DNA of 11,814 nucleotides from Hoskinsella mucinilytica (GTDB lineage Bacteria > Bacillota_I > Bacilli_A > Erysipelotrichales > Erysipelotrichaceae), in NCBI RefSeq assembly GCF_045223415.1, contig NZ_JBEQZJ010000067.1, positions 1-11,814 on the forward strand, written 5' to 3'. This document shows, piece after piece, positions 1 through 7,084 of the stretch. Each line of letters opens with the position of its first letter. The stretch's first letter is position 1. The notes under the pieces were generated by a model. That model was not told the origin of the DNA, searched no databases, and worked only from the letters and a program-made list of their open reading frames with translations. Made by a program: the position numbers and the translations under genes.

Positions 1-31
1 TAAAAAGGAAGTGGTCAGACAACTTCCTTTT
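1..31 (-). terminator. Rho-independent terminator after the ROK kinase gene
   Basis: Read on the minus strand, a perfect 10-bp stem AAAAGGAAGT / ACTTCCTTTT (positions 31-22 and 12-3) closes a 9-base loop and is followed by a T run. It starts seven bases past the tandem TAATAA stop of the kinase gene. The A/T-rich flanks are nearly symmetric, so it may also stop plus-strand transcripts entering from the left, which I cannot verify at the window edge. Confidence 0.85.
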
Positions 32-38
32 GACGTTA

Positions 39-941
39 TTAACAATGATCCATTGTTTGAAACAAACGATAGACAGCACCTAATAAACCTGCATTGTTCT
101 TACATTTACAAGCCATCAGCTTAGGCATATGTACCATAGATAATACATGATATTCTTCACACATCTTTTCATATTCTTGTATCATACCTTGCATTGCTTC
201 CTTTGAATTACTGATTCCTCCTCCGATCAAAATGATTTCAGGCGCAAGAAATACCGCAATGTTTATATATAAAGTTGCGCATGCATGGTAGAAGTCTTGA
301 ATACATTGTTTGGCTATCATATCTCCTGCCTCTTTTCGTCGATAGATTTCTTTAGCATCTAATACTCGTTGTTTTACGGCGTAGCTATAGTTTCTACATA
401 AGCCTGCGATCGTTGCGGCATGATAGGAAAACGATTGTTCATCATATTGGTGTTCTTGTAAACCAGTCAAAGCAATTCCAAATTCTCCGGCAAGACCACC
501 GATACCACGATACAGTTTATGATCAATATAAACAGCTCCACCTACTGCCGTACCTAGAGTCAAACATACAAAATTAGCATGATCCTTTGCATATCCCAAC
601 CATTGTTCACCGGCTGCTGCACATTTAGAATCATTTTCTACACTTACCGGCATGTGTAAACATGCTTGCAGTTCCTGTTGTAAATTTCTATGGAGGAAAC
701 ATTTCACTGCACCACTTGTTTGAAGATACCCATCTTCTTGGATGATTCCGGGAGTTGATATACCAACACCACATAATTGATCTTTCTCATGTTCCTTTAC
801 ATATTCCTTGATCAAAGTAATAAAAGCTTCATAATCTTTTGGTGTATCTTTCATATCTTGAGATAAAATTTCTCCTTGATCATTGACAATTCCCAGTTTG
901 ATTTTTGTACCTCCGATATCGATTCCTGCATAATGACTCAT
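39..941 (-). CDS. ROK-family sugar kinase (zinc-site-less type)
   Basis: A 300-residue cytoplasmic sugar kinase of the ROK family, expected to transfer phosphate from ATP to a hexose, amino sugar or beta-glucoside. The N-terminal phosphate loop DIGGT is at residues 8-12. The catalytic Asp is D104 within VENDSKCAAAGE, followed by the glycine-rich LTLGTAVGG and the LYRGIGGLAGEFG block. The usual ROK zinc signature (His after GEIG, then CxCGxxGC) is absent: I156 stands where the His would be and no cysteine cluster follows. The start is supported by GAGGT seven bases upstream. The ATG overlaps the TGA of the upstream mupG-like gene as ATGA, so translation is probably coupled. The substrate is not decidable from sequence. 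Candidates are a beta-glucoside (BglK-like), GlcNAc released by the neighbouring MupG-type enzyme, or glucose. Confidence 0.88.
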   Translation of the reverse strand: MSHYAGIDIGGTKIKLGIVNDQGEILSQDMKDTPKDYEAFITLIKEYVKEHEKDQLCGVGISTPGIIQEDGYLQTSGAVKCFLHRNLQQELQACLHMPVSVENDSKCAAAGEQWLGYAKDHANFVCLTLGTAVGGAVYIDHKLYRGIGGLAGEFGIALTGLQEHQYDEQSFSYHAATIAGLCRNYSYAVKQRVLDAKEIYRRKEAGDMIAKQCIQDFYHACATLYINIAVFLAPEIILIGGGISNSKEAMQGMIQEYEKMCEEYHVLSMVHMPKLMACKCKNNAGLLGAVYRLFQTMDHC

Positions 942-2035
942 TTTATTACCTCTTTTCTTTTCAATGTGAATGCTTCAAAAGGACGTAGCTCTTTCATCAA
1001 TAAGAGTTCCTCAGGTACTACATGACCTACGATATTTATTCTTCGATCTTTTTTTCGAGGTCGTAGAATTATTTGTAGTTCTCCTTTGTATTGTCCATAT
1101 TCCTCATTTAATATGACAACATCACCGACGTTAAGATCTCTTACCTCACCTCTTGCGCTTAAAGCTTCCTTATGAAAACGAGCACGATGTTTGGTAGAGC
1201 GAATCACATATTCAGAAGCATCTCCTCGATATTCTTGATTACATAATACAATGGTTTCCTCAATTGGTGAAACCTTTTCCATCTCAATGGTTAAAAACGG
1301 CATGGATGATTGATGATAGTGGGCAATGTGGCGTAGCTCTTCTTCACTGGCATAGGCATTTCCTATGATTATCATGTCAACAAGTCCCATCATTTGCATA
1401 TGACGAAATTGAACCTCTAATGATACATCACGATGGTCTTCTAATGTACATAATCCTTCGGATACAGGCCATGGCGATATGGAGGCTTTTTGTGATGTGA
1501 TAAAAGCCGCAATCGGTATATGATGATTTAAAAAACGTTTCGAACATTCCACAAAGGTTGATAACGGCAATCCTGTATAACGTTGTGGATAAAAATTATG
1601 TGACCCACACATTTGATTTCGATTTGGCTGGAAATCTAAAATGCGTTCCAGTTCATGCGTATTTCTACTAACATTGAATTCGATTTGCAAGCCATAAGGA
1701 TTATGTGTCATCATAGCCTCTGTTTTACCATCATATCCAGAATCTAAACGAATAGAGGTAACACCTAAATCATGAAAGTAATGTAGGTCATGCTCATCTC
1801 CATCAATATATTGAAATACCAAGGGGTGGATATCTAAGCTTACGCTCATACCGATTTTTTTTGCGCATGAAATACTCTCTTTGATTCTTTGAATACTACG
1901 TTTTGGATCGTGAATATCTAATTGTAAAAAGCTCATAAATACATGTGTAAACCCTAAAGAATATGCAAGCTCCATATAGGCTTGATCTTGTACAAGGTCT
2001 GTTTTGTCCGGATATAAAGATATACCTAATTTCAT
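938..2035 (-). CDS. mupG: MupG-family (DUF871) 6-phospho-N-acetylmuramidase-like protein
   Basis: A 365-residue cytoplasmic protein of the DUF871/MupG family. The N-terminal TIM-barrel domain covers about residues 1-240 and begins MKLGISLYPD. The family's most recognisable segment, HNFYPQRYTGL, is at 147-157. A C-terminal cyclophilin-like beta domain spans about 250-360. The characterised member, S. aureus MupG, hydrolyses MurNAc-6P-GlcNAc from cell-wall turnover. Family membership is clear here, but the exact substrate is inferred, because neither a MurNAc etherase (MurQ) nor a muropeptide PTS is present in the window. The ATG has AGGAAGGTG about five bases upstream. The gene leads a two-gene operon with the ROK kinase (4-base overlap), consistent with splitting a phosphorylated disaccharide and phosphorylating the freed sugar. 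Older databases mislabel this family as outer surface protein. Confidence 0.85.
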   Translation of the reverse strand: MKLGISLYPDKTDLVQDQAYMELAYSLGFTHVFMSFLQLDIHDPKRSIQRIKESISCAKKIGMSVSLDIHPLVFQYIDGDEHDLHYFHDLGVTSIRLDSGYDGKTEAMMTHNPYGLQIEFNVSRNTHELERILDFQPNRNQMCGSHNFYPQRYTGLPLSTFVECSKRFLNHHIPIAAFITSQKASISPWPVSEGLCTLEDHRDVSLEVQFRHMQMMGLVDMIIIGNAYASEEELRHIAHYHQSSMPFLTIEMEKVSPIEETIVLCNQEYRGDASEYVIRSTKHRARFHKEALSARGEVRDLNVGDVVILNEEYGQYKGELQIILRPRKKDRRINIVGHVVPEELLLMKELRPFEAFTLKRKEVIK

Positions 2036-2130
2036 ATGATCACCTTCCTAACTACAGTATACAGAAAGTGAAGGTTATCCTTTATCAGATATTTATGTTA
2101 TATATCATAATTTTATCATATCTTGTCCAA

Positions 2131-2168
2131 CAAAAAAGAGAATGAAATCTACACACCAATTTCAATTC
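2131..2168 (-). terminator. Rho-independent terminator after the LxxG repeat gene
   Basis: On the minus strand GAATTGAAAT (2168-2159) pairs with ATTTCATTC (2148-2140), with one bulged T. The loop is 10 bases and TCTTTTTT follows. It lies about 20 bases after the stop of the LxxG gene and separates it from the mupG-like operon. I see no strong promoter for that operon in 2036-2130; a TGGACA at 2124-2129 is the best -35 candidate but lacks a convincing -10. Confidence 0.75.
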
Positions 2169-2186
2169 CCTTCATTTATTCTTTAT

Positions 2187-3704
2187 TTATTTTCCACCGA
2201 TTGCTTGGTGTAATTCGCTTGTACCATCTTTCAATAATTCGATGCCATCTACCAATTGTACTACACCTTCTTTCAATGCTTGATTACCATCCTTAACACC
2301 TTTACCGGCTTTCAGTAATCCTGACTTTAGTTCAACCAATTTCCCCATACCTCCACAAAGCGTATTGATTCCTTCTAATATCGGTGTTGAAGCGCTGAAA
2401 AGTGCATGTGCACCAGTTTGAAGTGTTGTGATACCTTCCATCAATGATGGTGTATTTTGTTGTAGTAAAGATGTTCCTTTAACCAAAGCTTTGGTTCCTT
2501 GTTTTAGATCTTTTGTCCCTTGTGATAATACATTCGTACCAGAAGAAACAGCCCTTACTCCAGATAATAAAGCATTTGTGCCTTCATTAACAGCAGACAC
2601 ACCATTCACATATGTTGTGATACCTGTTTTTATTCCTTGCTCTTCATCCATGATAAAGTCAATCATTCCATCAATTCCTTGATTCATTTGTGTGATACCC
2701 AGAGGAAGCATGGAAAATTGCTGAATTCCTTGATTCAATCCTTCATATGATTGAGATAAGCCAGATGCCCCGCTACTTGATGCTGAGGTTACTTGTTTTA
2801 ATTCAGATACACCTTGACTTGCGTCTTTCAATGCTTGATCAGTTGCTAAATAAGCAGTTGCCATAGCTTTGATCGTATCTCTACCATCTTTGCTGTTTAA
2901 CATACTTTGCATGATAAGTGTAAAATGCTCATCATCCGCAGTAGCCAATTGCGCCATGAGCGCCTTTGCATTTTCATTATGATAAATGTTTTCTTGTAGT
3001 GTGGTCAAGCTATATTGTAGTGCATCGATTCCTTGATCTACGACTGCAGTTGATTGAGATAAGGCATTTATCCCATCTTTTACTTTACTTGAACCAGTGG
3101 TCAGTATCTGGATCTGCTCATCATCCGGCACGATTGTCAATCCTTGTTTTAAAGCTTGTAATGCTGAGGTCATTTGATCCGGTGCTTCTAATAACATCTG
3201 TTTTTGCTTATCCAACATCGTCGTTGCTTTACTCAGTTGATCCGCACCATCTACGATCTGACTCATGCTTTCATCTAGTTTTTCTGTGCCATTTGCTAAG
3301 GTATTGACTCCTTCATCTAATTTTCCAACACCTTGATGAACATTTATGACCCCATTGGTATACGTATTGACCCCTGAGTATAGTAAATCTGTGCCATCTG
3401 ATAAAGTTTTAACACCTGAAACATACTGAATAGCACCATTTTCCAATACCAAAGCACCATCACTTGCGCCTGTTACACCATCAGTATACTTCACCAAACC
3501 ATCATACAAGCCACTACCCAACTGATCTACACCATCTACACCTTTTTTCAATTGACCGGCACCTTCATAAAGTGATATACTTCCATCCTTTAATTGCCCT
3601 GTTCCCGCTTGCACATTTGTTAGAAGCATACCTCCACCACCAATTCCCCCAACAACTACGACCCCACTTAATCCCGCCAACAACAACTTCTTTTTACCTA
3701 ACAT
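2187..3704 (-). CDS. Secreted LxxG heptad-repeat protein (YhgE/Pip repeat type, stand-alone)
   Basis: The predicted protein has 505 residues. The start at 3704 is chosen because GAGGAGGAAG lies six bases upstream; an in-frame extension to 3785 has no ribosome site and would bury the signal peptide. The N-terminus MLGKKKLLLAGLSG plus a long Val/Gly hydrophobic run looks like a Sec signal or anchor, with possible cleavage after VQA (residue 33). The rest is dominated by seven-residue units xxxLxxG: about 16 in residues 34-160 (LKDG, LYEG, LENG, LDEG, LANG) and about 20 from residue 365 to the end (LSQG, LKQG, LVKG, LMEG, LKEG). A less regular middle separates them. These repeats are known from YhgE/Pip-type membrane proteins, but here there are no C-terminal membrane segments and no LPXTG motif. 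It is probably an extracytoplasmic alpha-helical rod. Its molecular role is unknown. It is divergent from an AraC regulator. Confidence 0.8.
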   Translation of the reverse strand: MLGKKKLLLAGLSGVVVVGGIGGGGMLLTNVQAGTGQLKDGSISLYEGAGQLKKGVDGVDQLGSGLYDGLVKYTDGVTGASDGALVLENGAIQYVSGVKTLSDGTDLLYSGVNTYTNGVINVHQGVGKLDEGVNTLANGTEKLDESMSQIVDGADQLSKATTMLDKQKQMLLEAPDQMTSALQALKQGLTIVPDDEQIQILTTGSSKVKDGINALSQSTAVVDQGIDALQYSLTTLQENIYHNENAKALMAQLATADDEHFTLIMQSMLNSKDGRDTIKAMATAYLATDQALKDASQGVSELKQVTSASSSGASGLSQSYEGLNQGIQQFSMLPLGITQMNQGIDGMIDFIMDEEQGIKTGITTYVNGVSAVNEGTNALLSGVRAVSSGTNVLSQGTKDLKQGTKALVKGTSLLQQNTPSLMEGITTLQTGAHALFSASTPILEGINTLCGGMGKLVELKSGLLKAGKGVKDGNQALKEGVVQLVDGIELLKDGTSELHQAIGGK

Positions 3705-3735
3705 AGAATCCTTCCTCCTCATATGTTCTGATATC

Positions 3736-3750
3736 AGAAAGCGCTTACAC
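3736..3750 (-). promoter_or_regulatory. cre-like (CcpA) site in the LxxG leader
   Basis: Minus-strand GTGTAAGCGCTTTCT matches the Bacillus cre consensus WTGNAANCGNWNNCW at 14 of 15 positions, with the central AAGCGCTT palindrome intact. It lies 32 bases upstream of the LxxG start codon and abuts the CCAATGATA half-site at 3750-3758. A site between promoter and start codon suggests glucose repression by roadblock. CcpA itself is not in the window, so its action is inferred. Confidence 0.6.
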
Positions 3751-3758
3751 CAATGATA
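3750..3758 (-). promoter_or_regulatory. Third TATCATTG-type half-site
   Basis: Minus-strand TATCATTGG repeats eight of the nine bases of the dyad half-sites at 3794-3802 and 3819-3827. It sits on the LxxG side of the divergent region, next to the cre-like site. It is most simply read as an additional binding half-site for the same regulator, probably the divergent AraC protein; this is inference. Confidence 0.4.
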
Positions 3759-3793
3759 AAAAAATAAAAGTATTTTTATCTTCACGCTATCCC

Positions 3794-3827
3794 TATCATT
3801 GCATTTAGTATATAATAGGCAATGATA
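3794..3827. promoter_or_regulatory. Perfect 9-bp dyad operator in the divergent araC/LxxG region
   Basis: TATCATTGC (3794-3802) and GCAATGATA (3819-3827) form a perfect inverted repeat around a 16-base spacer. The spacer contains TATAAT at 3811-3816, a consensus -10 hexamer for the plus-strand AraC gene with no recognisable -35 element 17 bases upstream. The position between two divergent genes suggests an operator controlling one or both. The 25-base half-site spacing (about 2.4 turns) fits a dimeric regulator less neatly than a looped or tetrameric one. Binding by the AraC-family protein is inferred. Confidence 0.55.
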
Positions 3828-3886
3828 CAGATATATTAATATTTTTATATTTCTATCTGATTTTTTAGATAAAGTAGGTGAATTTT

Positions 3887-5047
3887 ATGAATGATCTTTC
3901 CATCCTTATTCCAATTCTAGATGAGTTATACGCAAGGACCCACATACCGATCTTGATACTTGACGCAGCTTTTCAACCGGTTTATCCTATGATTTCTTCA
4001 CCCTTATTTCAAAAGGTCATCCAACCTCTTCCTTTTTCTTTTCAACATGATATAGAACTCATCGTAGAAGATCATAGTGCTGCATATGCTACGATCTCTT
4101 GTTGTTTGAATGATCAAAACTATACCATATTATGTGGCTGTTTACTTCATCAACTAGATCAGAATGCGATTCCAACACGTATTCAAGCTTTGATACCAAA
4201 CATCATGCTACATCGCCATATTACAAGCGAACATCTTTCTACTTTTACCAGCTTTATCAAAACTCTATCTATGATCGTTTATACGAAAAAAATCAGTGAA
4301 CAGGATATTCATACCATTTATTTTCAATCCAAAGATTTATCACAAGATGAGGATACCTTGACCATTCGACGGTTGGTACAATCAACACCCGGCTATTATG
4401 CGTGGGAACAAAAATTTTTTTCATCTTTTACATTAGGACGATTTGATACCATGAAAACGATGTTAAAAGAGATGCATCGTTATGATATCGAAGAGGTACA
4501 TCCGGAAACACTGGAAATCGAAAAATATAAACTAGTAAGCTTTATCACCCTTTTGACAAGAACTGCCATTCACGAGGGAGCTCTTGTTGATCAAGCTTTT
4601 TCTTTATCTGATGAATATTTAAATCGTATCAAAGAATTACCCACAAAACAAAACAGTACCTTCATTGAAGACGCAATGATTGAATTTTATGCCCTATGTC
4701 CAAAATCAAAAGAACGCCATTCTCCTTATATTCATCAATGTATCCAATTTATCGATACCCATTTATATGATCGAATCTCTTTAAAGGATCTATCTAATGT
4801 CATTGGTGTTTCCGCAAGTTATCTAGCGGTTATTTTCAAAGAAGAACTAAAGGAAACCACAACACAATACATACAACGCAAAAAAATAGAAGAAGCACAG
4901 CGTCTTCTCCTATTTACAAATAAAAGCTCTAGTGAAATTAGTTCTTTATTAAGTTTTCAATCACAGAGTAGTTTTATTCAGGTTTTCAAAAAGGTATGTG
5001 GCATGACTCCTAAACAATTTCAAGCACAGGAACGTAAACTGTATTGA
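3887..5047 (+). CDS. AraC-family transcriptional regulator
   Basis: A 386-residue cytoplasmic DNA-binding regulator. The C-terminal AraC/XylS double helix-turn-helix spans about residues 281-381. Its first helix-turn-helix is around LKDLSNVIGVSASYLAVIFK. It ends with the family signature FIQVFKKVCGMTPKQF. The N-terminal ~280 residues (MNDLSILIPILDELYARTHIPILILD...) resemble the sensor part of regulators found beside surface-protein genes in Gram-positives, but I cannot name a ligand. ATG at 3887 is preferred because AGTAGGTG is six bases upstream; a GTG at 3878 would lie inside that ribosome site. It is divergent from the LxxG gene across 182 bases carrying a perfect dyad, making that gene its most likely target and autoregulation plausible. 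It ends 8 bases from the convergent LysR gene with no terminator between. Confidence 0.9.
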   Translation: MNDLSILIPILDELYARTHIPILILDAAFQPVYPMISSPLFQKVIQPLPFSFQHDIELIVEDHSAAYATISCCLNDQNYTILCGCLLHQLDQNAIPTRIQALIPNIMLHRHITSEHLSTFTSFIKTLSMIVYTKKISEQDIHTIYFQSKDLSQDEDTLTIRRLVQSTPGYYAWEQKFFSSFTLGRFDTMKTMLKEMHRYDIEEVHPETLEIEKYKLVSFITLLTRTAIHEGALVDQAFSLSDEYLNRIKELPTKQNSTFIEDAMIEFYALCPKSKERHSPYIHQCIQFIDTHLYDRISLKDLSNVIGVSASYLAVIFKEELKETTTQYIQRKKIEEAQRLLLFTNKSSSEISSLLSFQSQSSFIQVFKKVCGMTPKQFQAQERKLY

Positions 5048-5055
5048 TACCTATA

Positions 5056-5934
5056 TCATGTAAGAGATGCCTTGATCGTTTGAATAAATTTTGTCGCTGC
5101 TGGGGAAAACACCTGATGTTTTTTCCATACCAAAACACTGCCTGTTTCAAGACTTGGATAAAGTGGCTTAAAACATGTAAGACTTTCTTCACTGTCTTTG
5201 ATCAAATGATCGATCGTGATCGCATAACCAAGTCCTGCTTCCACAAGAATCGCAGCATTATAAATCAGATTGTATTGAGCGATCACATTCAAATCATCGA
5301 AGTTTCCCTGAAACCAATTTTCAATTTCGTTTTGTACGATTGCCCGCTTGGTTATGATCAAAGGCTTATGCAAAAGATCATCCGCAACTACGTATTCTTT
5401 TTGCGCAAGAGGATCTGACTTTCGTACCAATACGCCCCATCTTTGTTTCTCAGGTAAACGTAAAAACTCATAATTCTCTATGGATACCGGTTCTGTCAAT
5501 AATGCGATATCTACCAACCCATGATTAAGCTTTTCCTTAATATCATCTGCATTTCCACTAAATAGATGATATTTGACTTGAGGATAGCGGATGGAAAAAT
5601 CAGTCATGATATCCGCAAGATAATGAAAGGAATCAATCTCTCCACTACCGATAAAGATTTCTCCGCTCATGATGGTATTTTCAGTTTTAAATTCATGTTC
5701 TGTTTTATCTGCGAGTTCTAATAACTCTTCTGCTCTTCTTCTCAATAGCATTCCTTGATTTGTTAATCTAATTCTTCCTTTTCCTCGTTCAAACAGCTTT
5801 GTACCCAATTCCTCTTCCAGTTGTATGAGTTGACGAGATAGTGTAGGCTGAGTGATATTCAAAATGATGGAAGCTCTTGTGATATTTTCTTCTCTTGCGA
5901 CCGTAAGAAAATATCGTAGTACTCTTAATTCCAT
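5056..5934 (-). CDS. LysR-family transcriptional regulator
   Basis: A 292-residue LysR-type regulator. The N-terminal winged helix-turn-helix (residues ~1-60) is typical: MELRVLRYFLTVAREENITRA, then ITQPTLSRQLIQLEEELGTKLFER. A linker helix follows, and from about residue 90 comes the periplasmic-binding-like co-inducer domain (IFIGSGEIDSF, LVDIALLTEP, AILVEAGLGYAITID). The start has GAGGAG eight bases upstream. It is the second gene of an operon with the aldo/keto reductase, 21 bases after that stop, so it is co-transcribed with one of its probable targets. The promoters of this operon and of the CMD-cupin operon both carry a T-N11-A site at -66 plus a shared -35 motif, the classic LysR layout. 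The inducer is unknown. A quinone, aldehyde or other electrophile is a guess from the neighbours. Confidence 0.92.
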   Translation of the reverse strand: MELRVLRYFLTVAREENITRASIILNITQPTLSRQLIQLEEELGTKLFERGKGRIRLTNQGMLLRRRAEELLELADKTEHEFKTENTIMSGEIFIGSGEIDSFHYLADIMTDFSIRYPQVKYHLFSGNADDIKEKLNHGLVDIALLTEPVSIENYEFLRLPEKQRWGVLVRKSDPLAQKEYVVADDLLHKPLIITKRAIVQNEIENWFQGNFDDLNVIAQYNLIYNAAILVEAGLGYAITIDHLIKDSEESLTCFKPLYPSLETGSVLVWKKHQVFSPAATKFIQTIKASLT

Positions 5935-5955
5935 AGAAACACTCCTCTTTACCTT

Positions 5956-6933
5956 TTATTGATGTCCTACTATTTTATGAGGAACATAAGGTTCTTCTAA
6001 GTAAGCAATATCCTCTTCACTCAATGTCACATGAAATGCTTGCGCAAAATCATCAAGATATTTTTCTTTTGTGATACCGATGACCGGTGAGGTAACCCCT
6101 TTTGCCCATAGCCATGCGATTGCGATTTGGGAGCGTGTAGCTTGATATTTCTCTGCGATATCAGCTACTCTTTCCACGATCAACTTATCAGATTCTGCTG
6201 TAGCATCATACTTTCTTTGTGCTACTTTATCCTCTTTGAATCGTTTCGATTCAGAAGTCCAATCTCTTGTCAATCTTCCTGCGGCAAGTGGGCTATAAGG
6301 TACAAGCGCAACACCCATATCGGCACATAATGGATTCATTTCACGTTCCTCTTCACGATATAATAAATTATAATGCCCTTGCATCACAGAAAATGTAGTC
6401 CATCCATGTTGTTTAGCGACATATTGAGCTTTCTGAAATTGCCAAGCATACATGGAAGATGCTCCTAAGTAATGTACCTTACCTGAACGCACGACATCAT
6501 GAAGTGCTTCCATGGTTTCTTCGATCGGTGTATTGGGATCAAAGCGATGAATATACAAGATATCAATATAGTCTACACCAAGACGTTTCAAACACTGATC
6601 AACTTCATACATGATCGCCTTTCTAGATAATCCTTTTCCATTAGGTCCAGGTCGCATTTCTTCACTGATCTTTGTCGCAATCACGATTTCTTCACGAGCT
6701 GCATAATCCTTTAGTGCTCTACCCAATATTTCCTCACTGGCACCAAGTCCATATACATTTGCGGTATCAAAGAAATTGATTCCCATATTCAATGCCTTTT
6801 TGATAATGCTTCTAGATTGTGTTTCATCCAATACCCAAGAATGAATCCATTTTTTAGGATCACCGAAGCTCATTCCTCCTAAGCATAATTTTGAAACATC
6901 CAATCCGGTACGACCAAGTTTACTATATTCCAT
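5956..6933 (-). CDS. Aldo/keto reductase, YajO-like
   Basis: A 325-residue NAD(P)H-dependent aldo/keto reductase with a (beta/alpha)8 barrel. The catalytic tetrad is visible as D56, Y61, K88 and H129 (FFDTANVYG, IATKI, YIHRFD). The cofactor-binding region SPLAAGRLTR and the C-terminal VIGITKEKYLDD follow in usual order. Length and wording, including HYNLLYREEEREM and the C-terminal PYVPHKIVG, closely recall E. coli YajO, judged from memory rather than a search. The physiological substrate is an unknown carbonyl compound. The start at 6933 is supported by GAGGAGG five to seven bases upstream. It heads the operon with the LysR gene. Its promoter lies at 6960-6988 with a LysR-type dyad upstream, so induction together with the CMD-cupin operon is likely. 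Confidence 0.92.
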   Translation of the reverse strand: MEYSKLGRTGLDVSKLCLGGMSFGDPKKWIHSWVLDETQSRSIIKKALNMGINFFDTANVYGLGASEEILGRALKDYAAREEIVIATKISEEMRPGPNGKGLSRKAIMYEVDQCLKRLGVDYIDILYIHRFDPNTPIEETMEALHDVVRSGKVHYLGASSMYAWQFQKAQYVAKQHGWTTFSVMQGHYNLLYREEEREMNPLCADMGVALVPYSPLAAGRLTRDWTSESKRFKEDKVAQRKYDATAESDKLIVERVADIAEKYQATRSQIAIAWLWAKGVTSPVIGITKEKYLDDFAQAFHVTLSEEDIAYLEEPYVPHKIVGHQ

Positions 6934-6959
6934 AAGTATCCTCCTCTTTATCTAACTTC

Positions 6960-6988
6960 ATTTTAGACCTAAGTTTTGATTATGTCTA
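6960..6988 (-). promoter_or_regulatory. Promoter of the aldo/keto reductase-lysR operon
   Basis: Minus-strand -35 TAGACA (6988-6983, one mismatch to TTGACA), a 17-base spacer and -10 TAAAAT (6965-6960, one mismatch to TATAAT). This predicts a start of transcription near 6953, about 20 bases before the ATG. The -35 box lies inside the 11-mer GTATTAGACAT (6992-6982), which recurs exactly at the CMD promoter. The related sequence TTAGGTCTAA (6972-6963) occupies the spacer. Confidence 0.7.
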
Positions 6989-7011
6989 ATACTTTGTTAC
7001 TATGTTATATT

Positions 7012-7026
7012 ATGCCTAAAAAGCAT
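7012..7026. promoter_or_regulatory. Probable LysR binding site (T-N11-A dyad) at the reductase promoter
   Basis: ATGC-N7-GCAT (ATGCCTAAAAAGCAT) fits the LysR T-N11-A rule. Its centre at 7019 is about 66 bases upstream of the predicted transcription start, the usual LysR recognition position. The same dyad, at the same distance from the -35 motif, precedes the CMD operon at 8316-8330. Confidence 0.65.
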
Positions 7027-7054
7027 GATGATTTTCTATCACTTTTTTGCGTAG

Positions 7055-7081
7055 AAAAAAAGATCGTGATGATACGATCTT
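7055..7081 (-). terminator. Rho-independent terminator after the cupin gene
   Basis: Minus-strand AAGATCGT-ATCATC-ACGATCTT, a perfect 8-bp stem with a 6-base loop, runs straight into a T tract (7060-7055). It lies within ten bases of the cupin stop codon and separates the CMD-cupin operon from the reductase-lysR operon. Confidence 0.88.
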
Positions 7082-7084
7082 ATA

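Noticed and set aside
2066..2084. Small dyad AAGG-TTAT-CCTT upstream of the mupG-like gene
   Set aside because: Only four base pairs; too short to call an operator or hairpin without comparative support.
2187..3704. Tandem DNA repeat or CRISPR-like array in the LxxG gene
   Set aside because: The 21-base periodicity is of coding origin (heptad protein repeats) with highly diverged DNA copies; there are no identical repeats with unique spacers.
2428..3706. Plus-strand open frames opposite the LxxG gene
   Set aside because: They are shadows of the low-complexity repeat gene, with no ribosome sites and compositionally odd translations.
3705..3785. Longer N-terminus for the LxxG protein (start at 3785 or at the ATG at 3722)
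   Set aside because: No ribosome site precedes either; the strong GAGGAGGAAG fits only the ATG at 3704, and the longer forms would place the cre-like site and the ribosome site inside the coding region and bury the signal peptide.
3878..3886. GTG start for the AraC regulator
   Set aside because: The GTG lies inside AGTAGGTG, which is well placed as ribosome site for the ATG at 3887.
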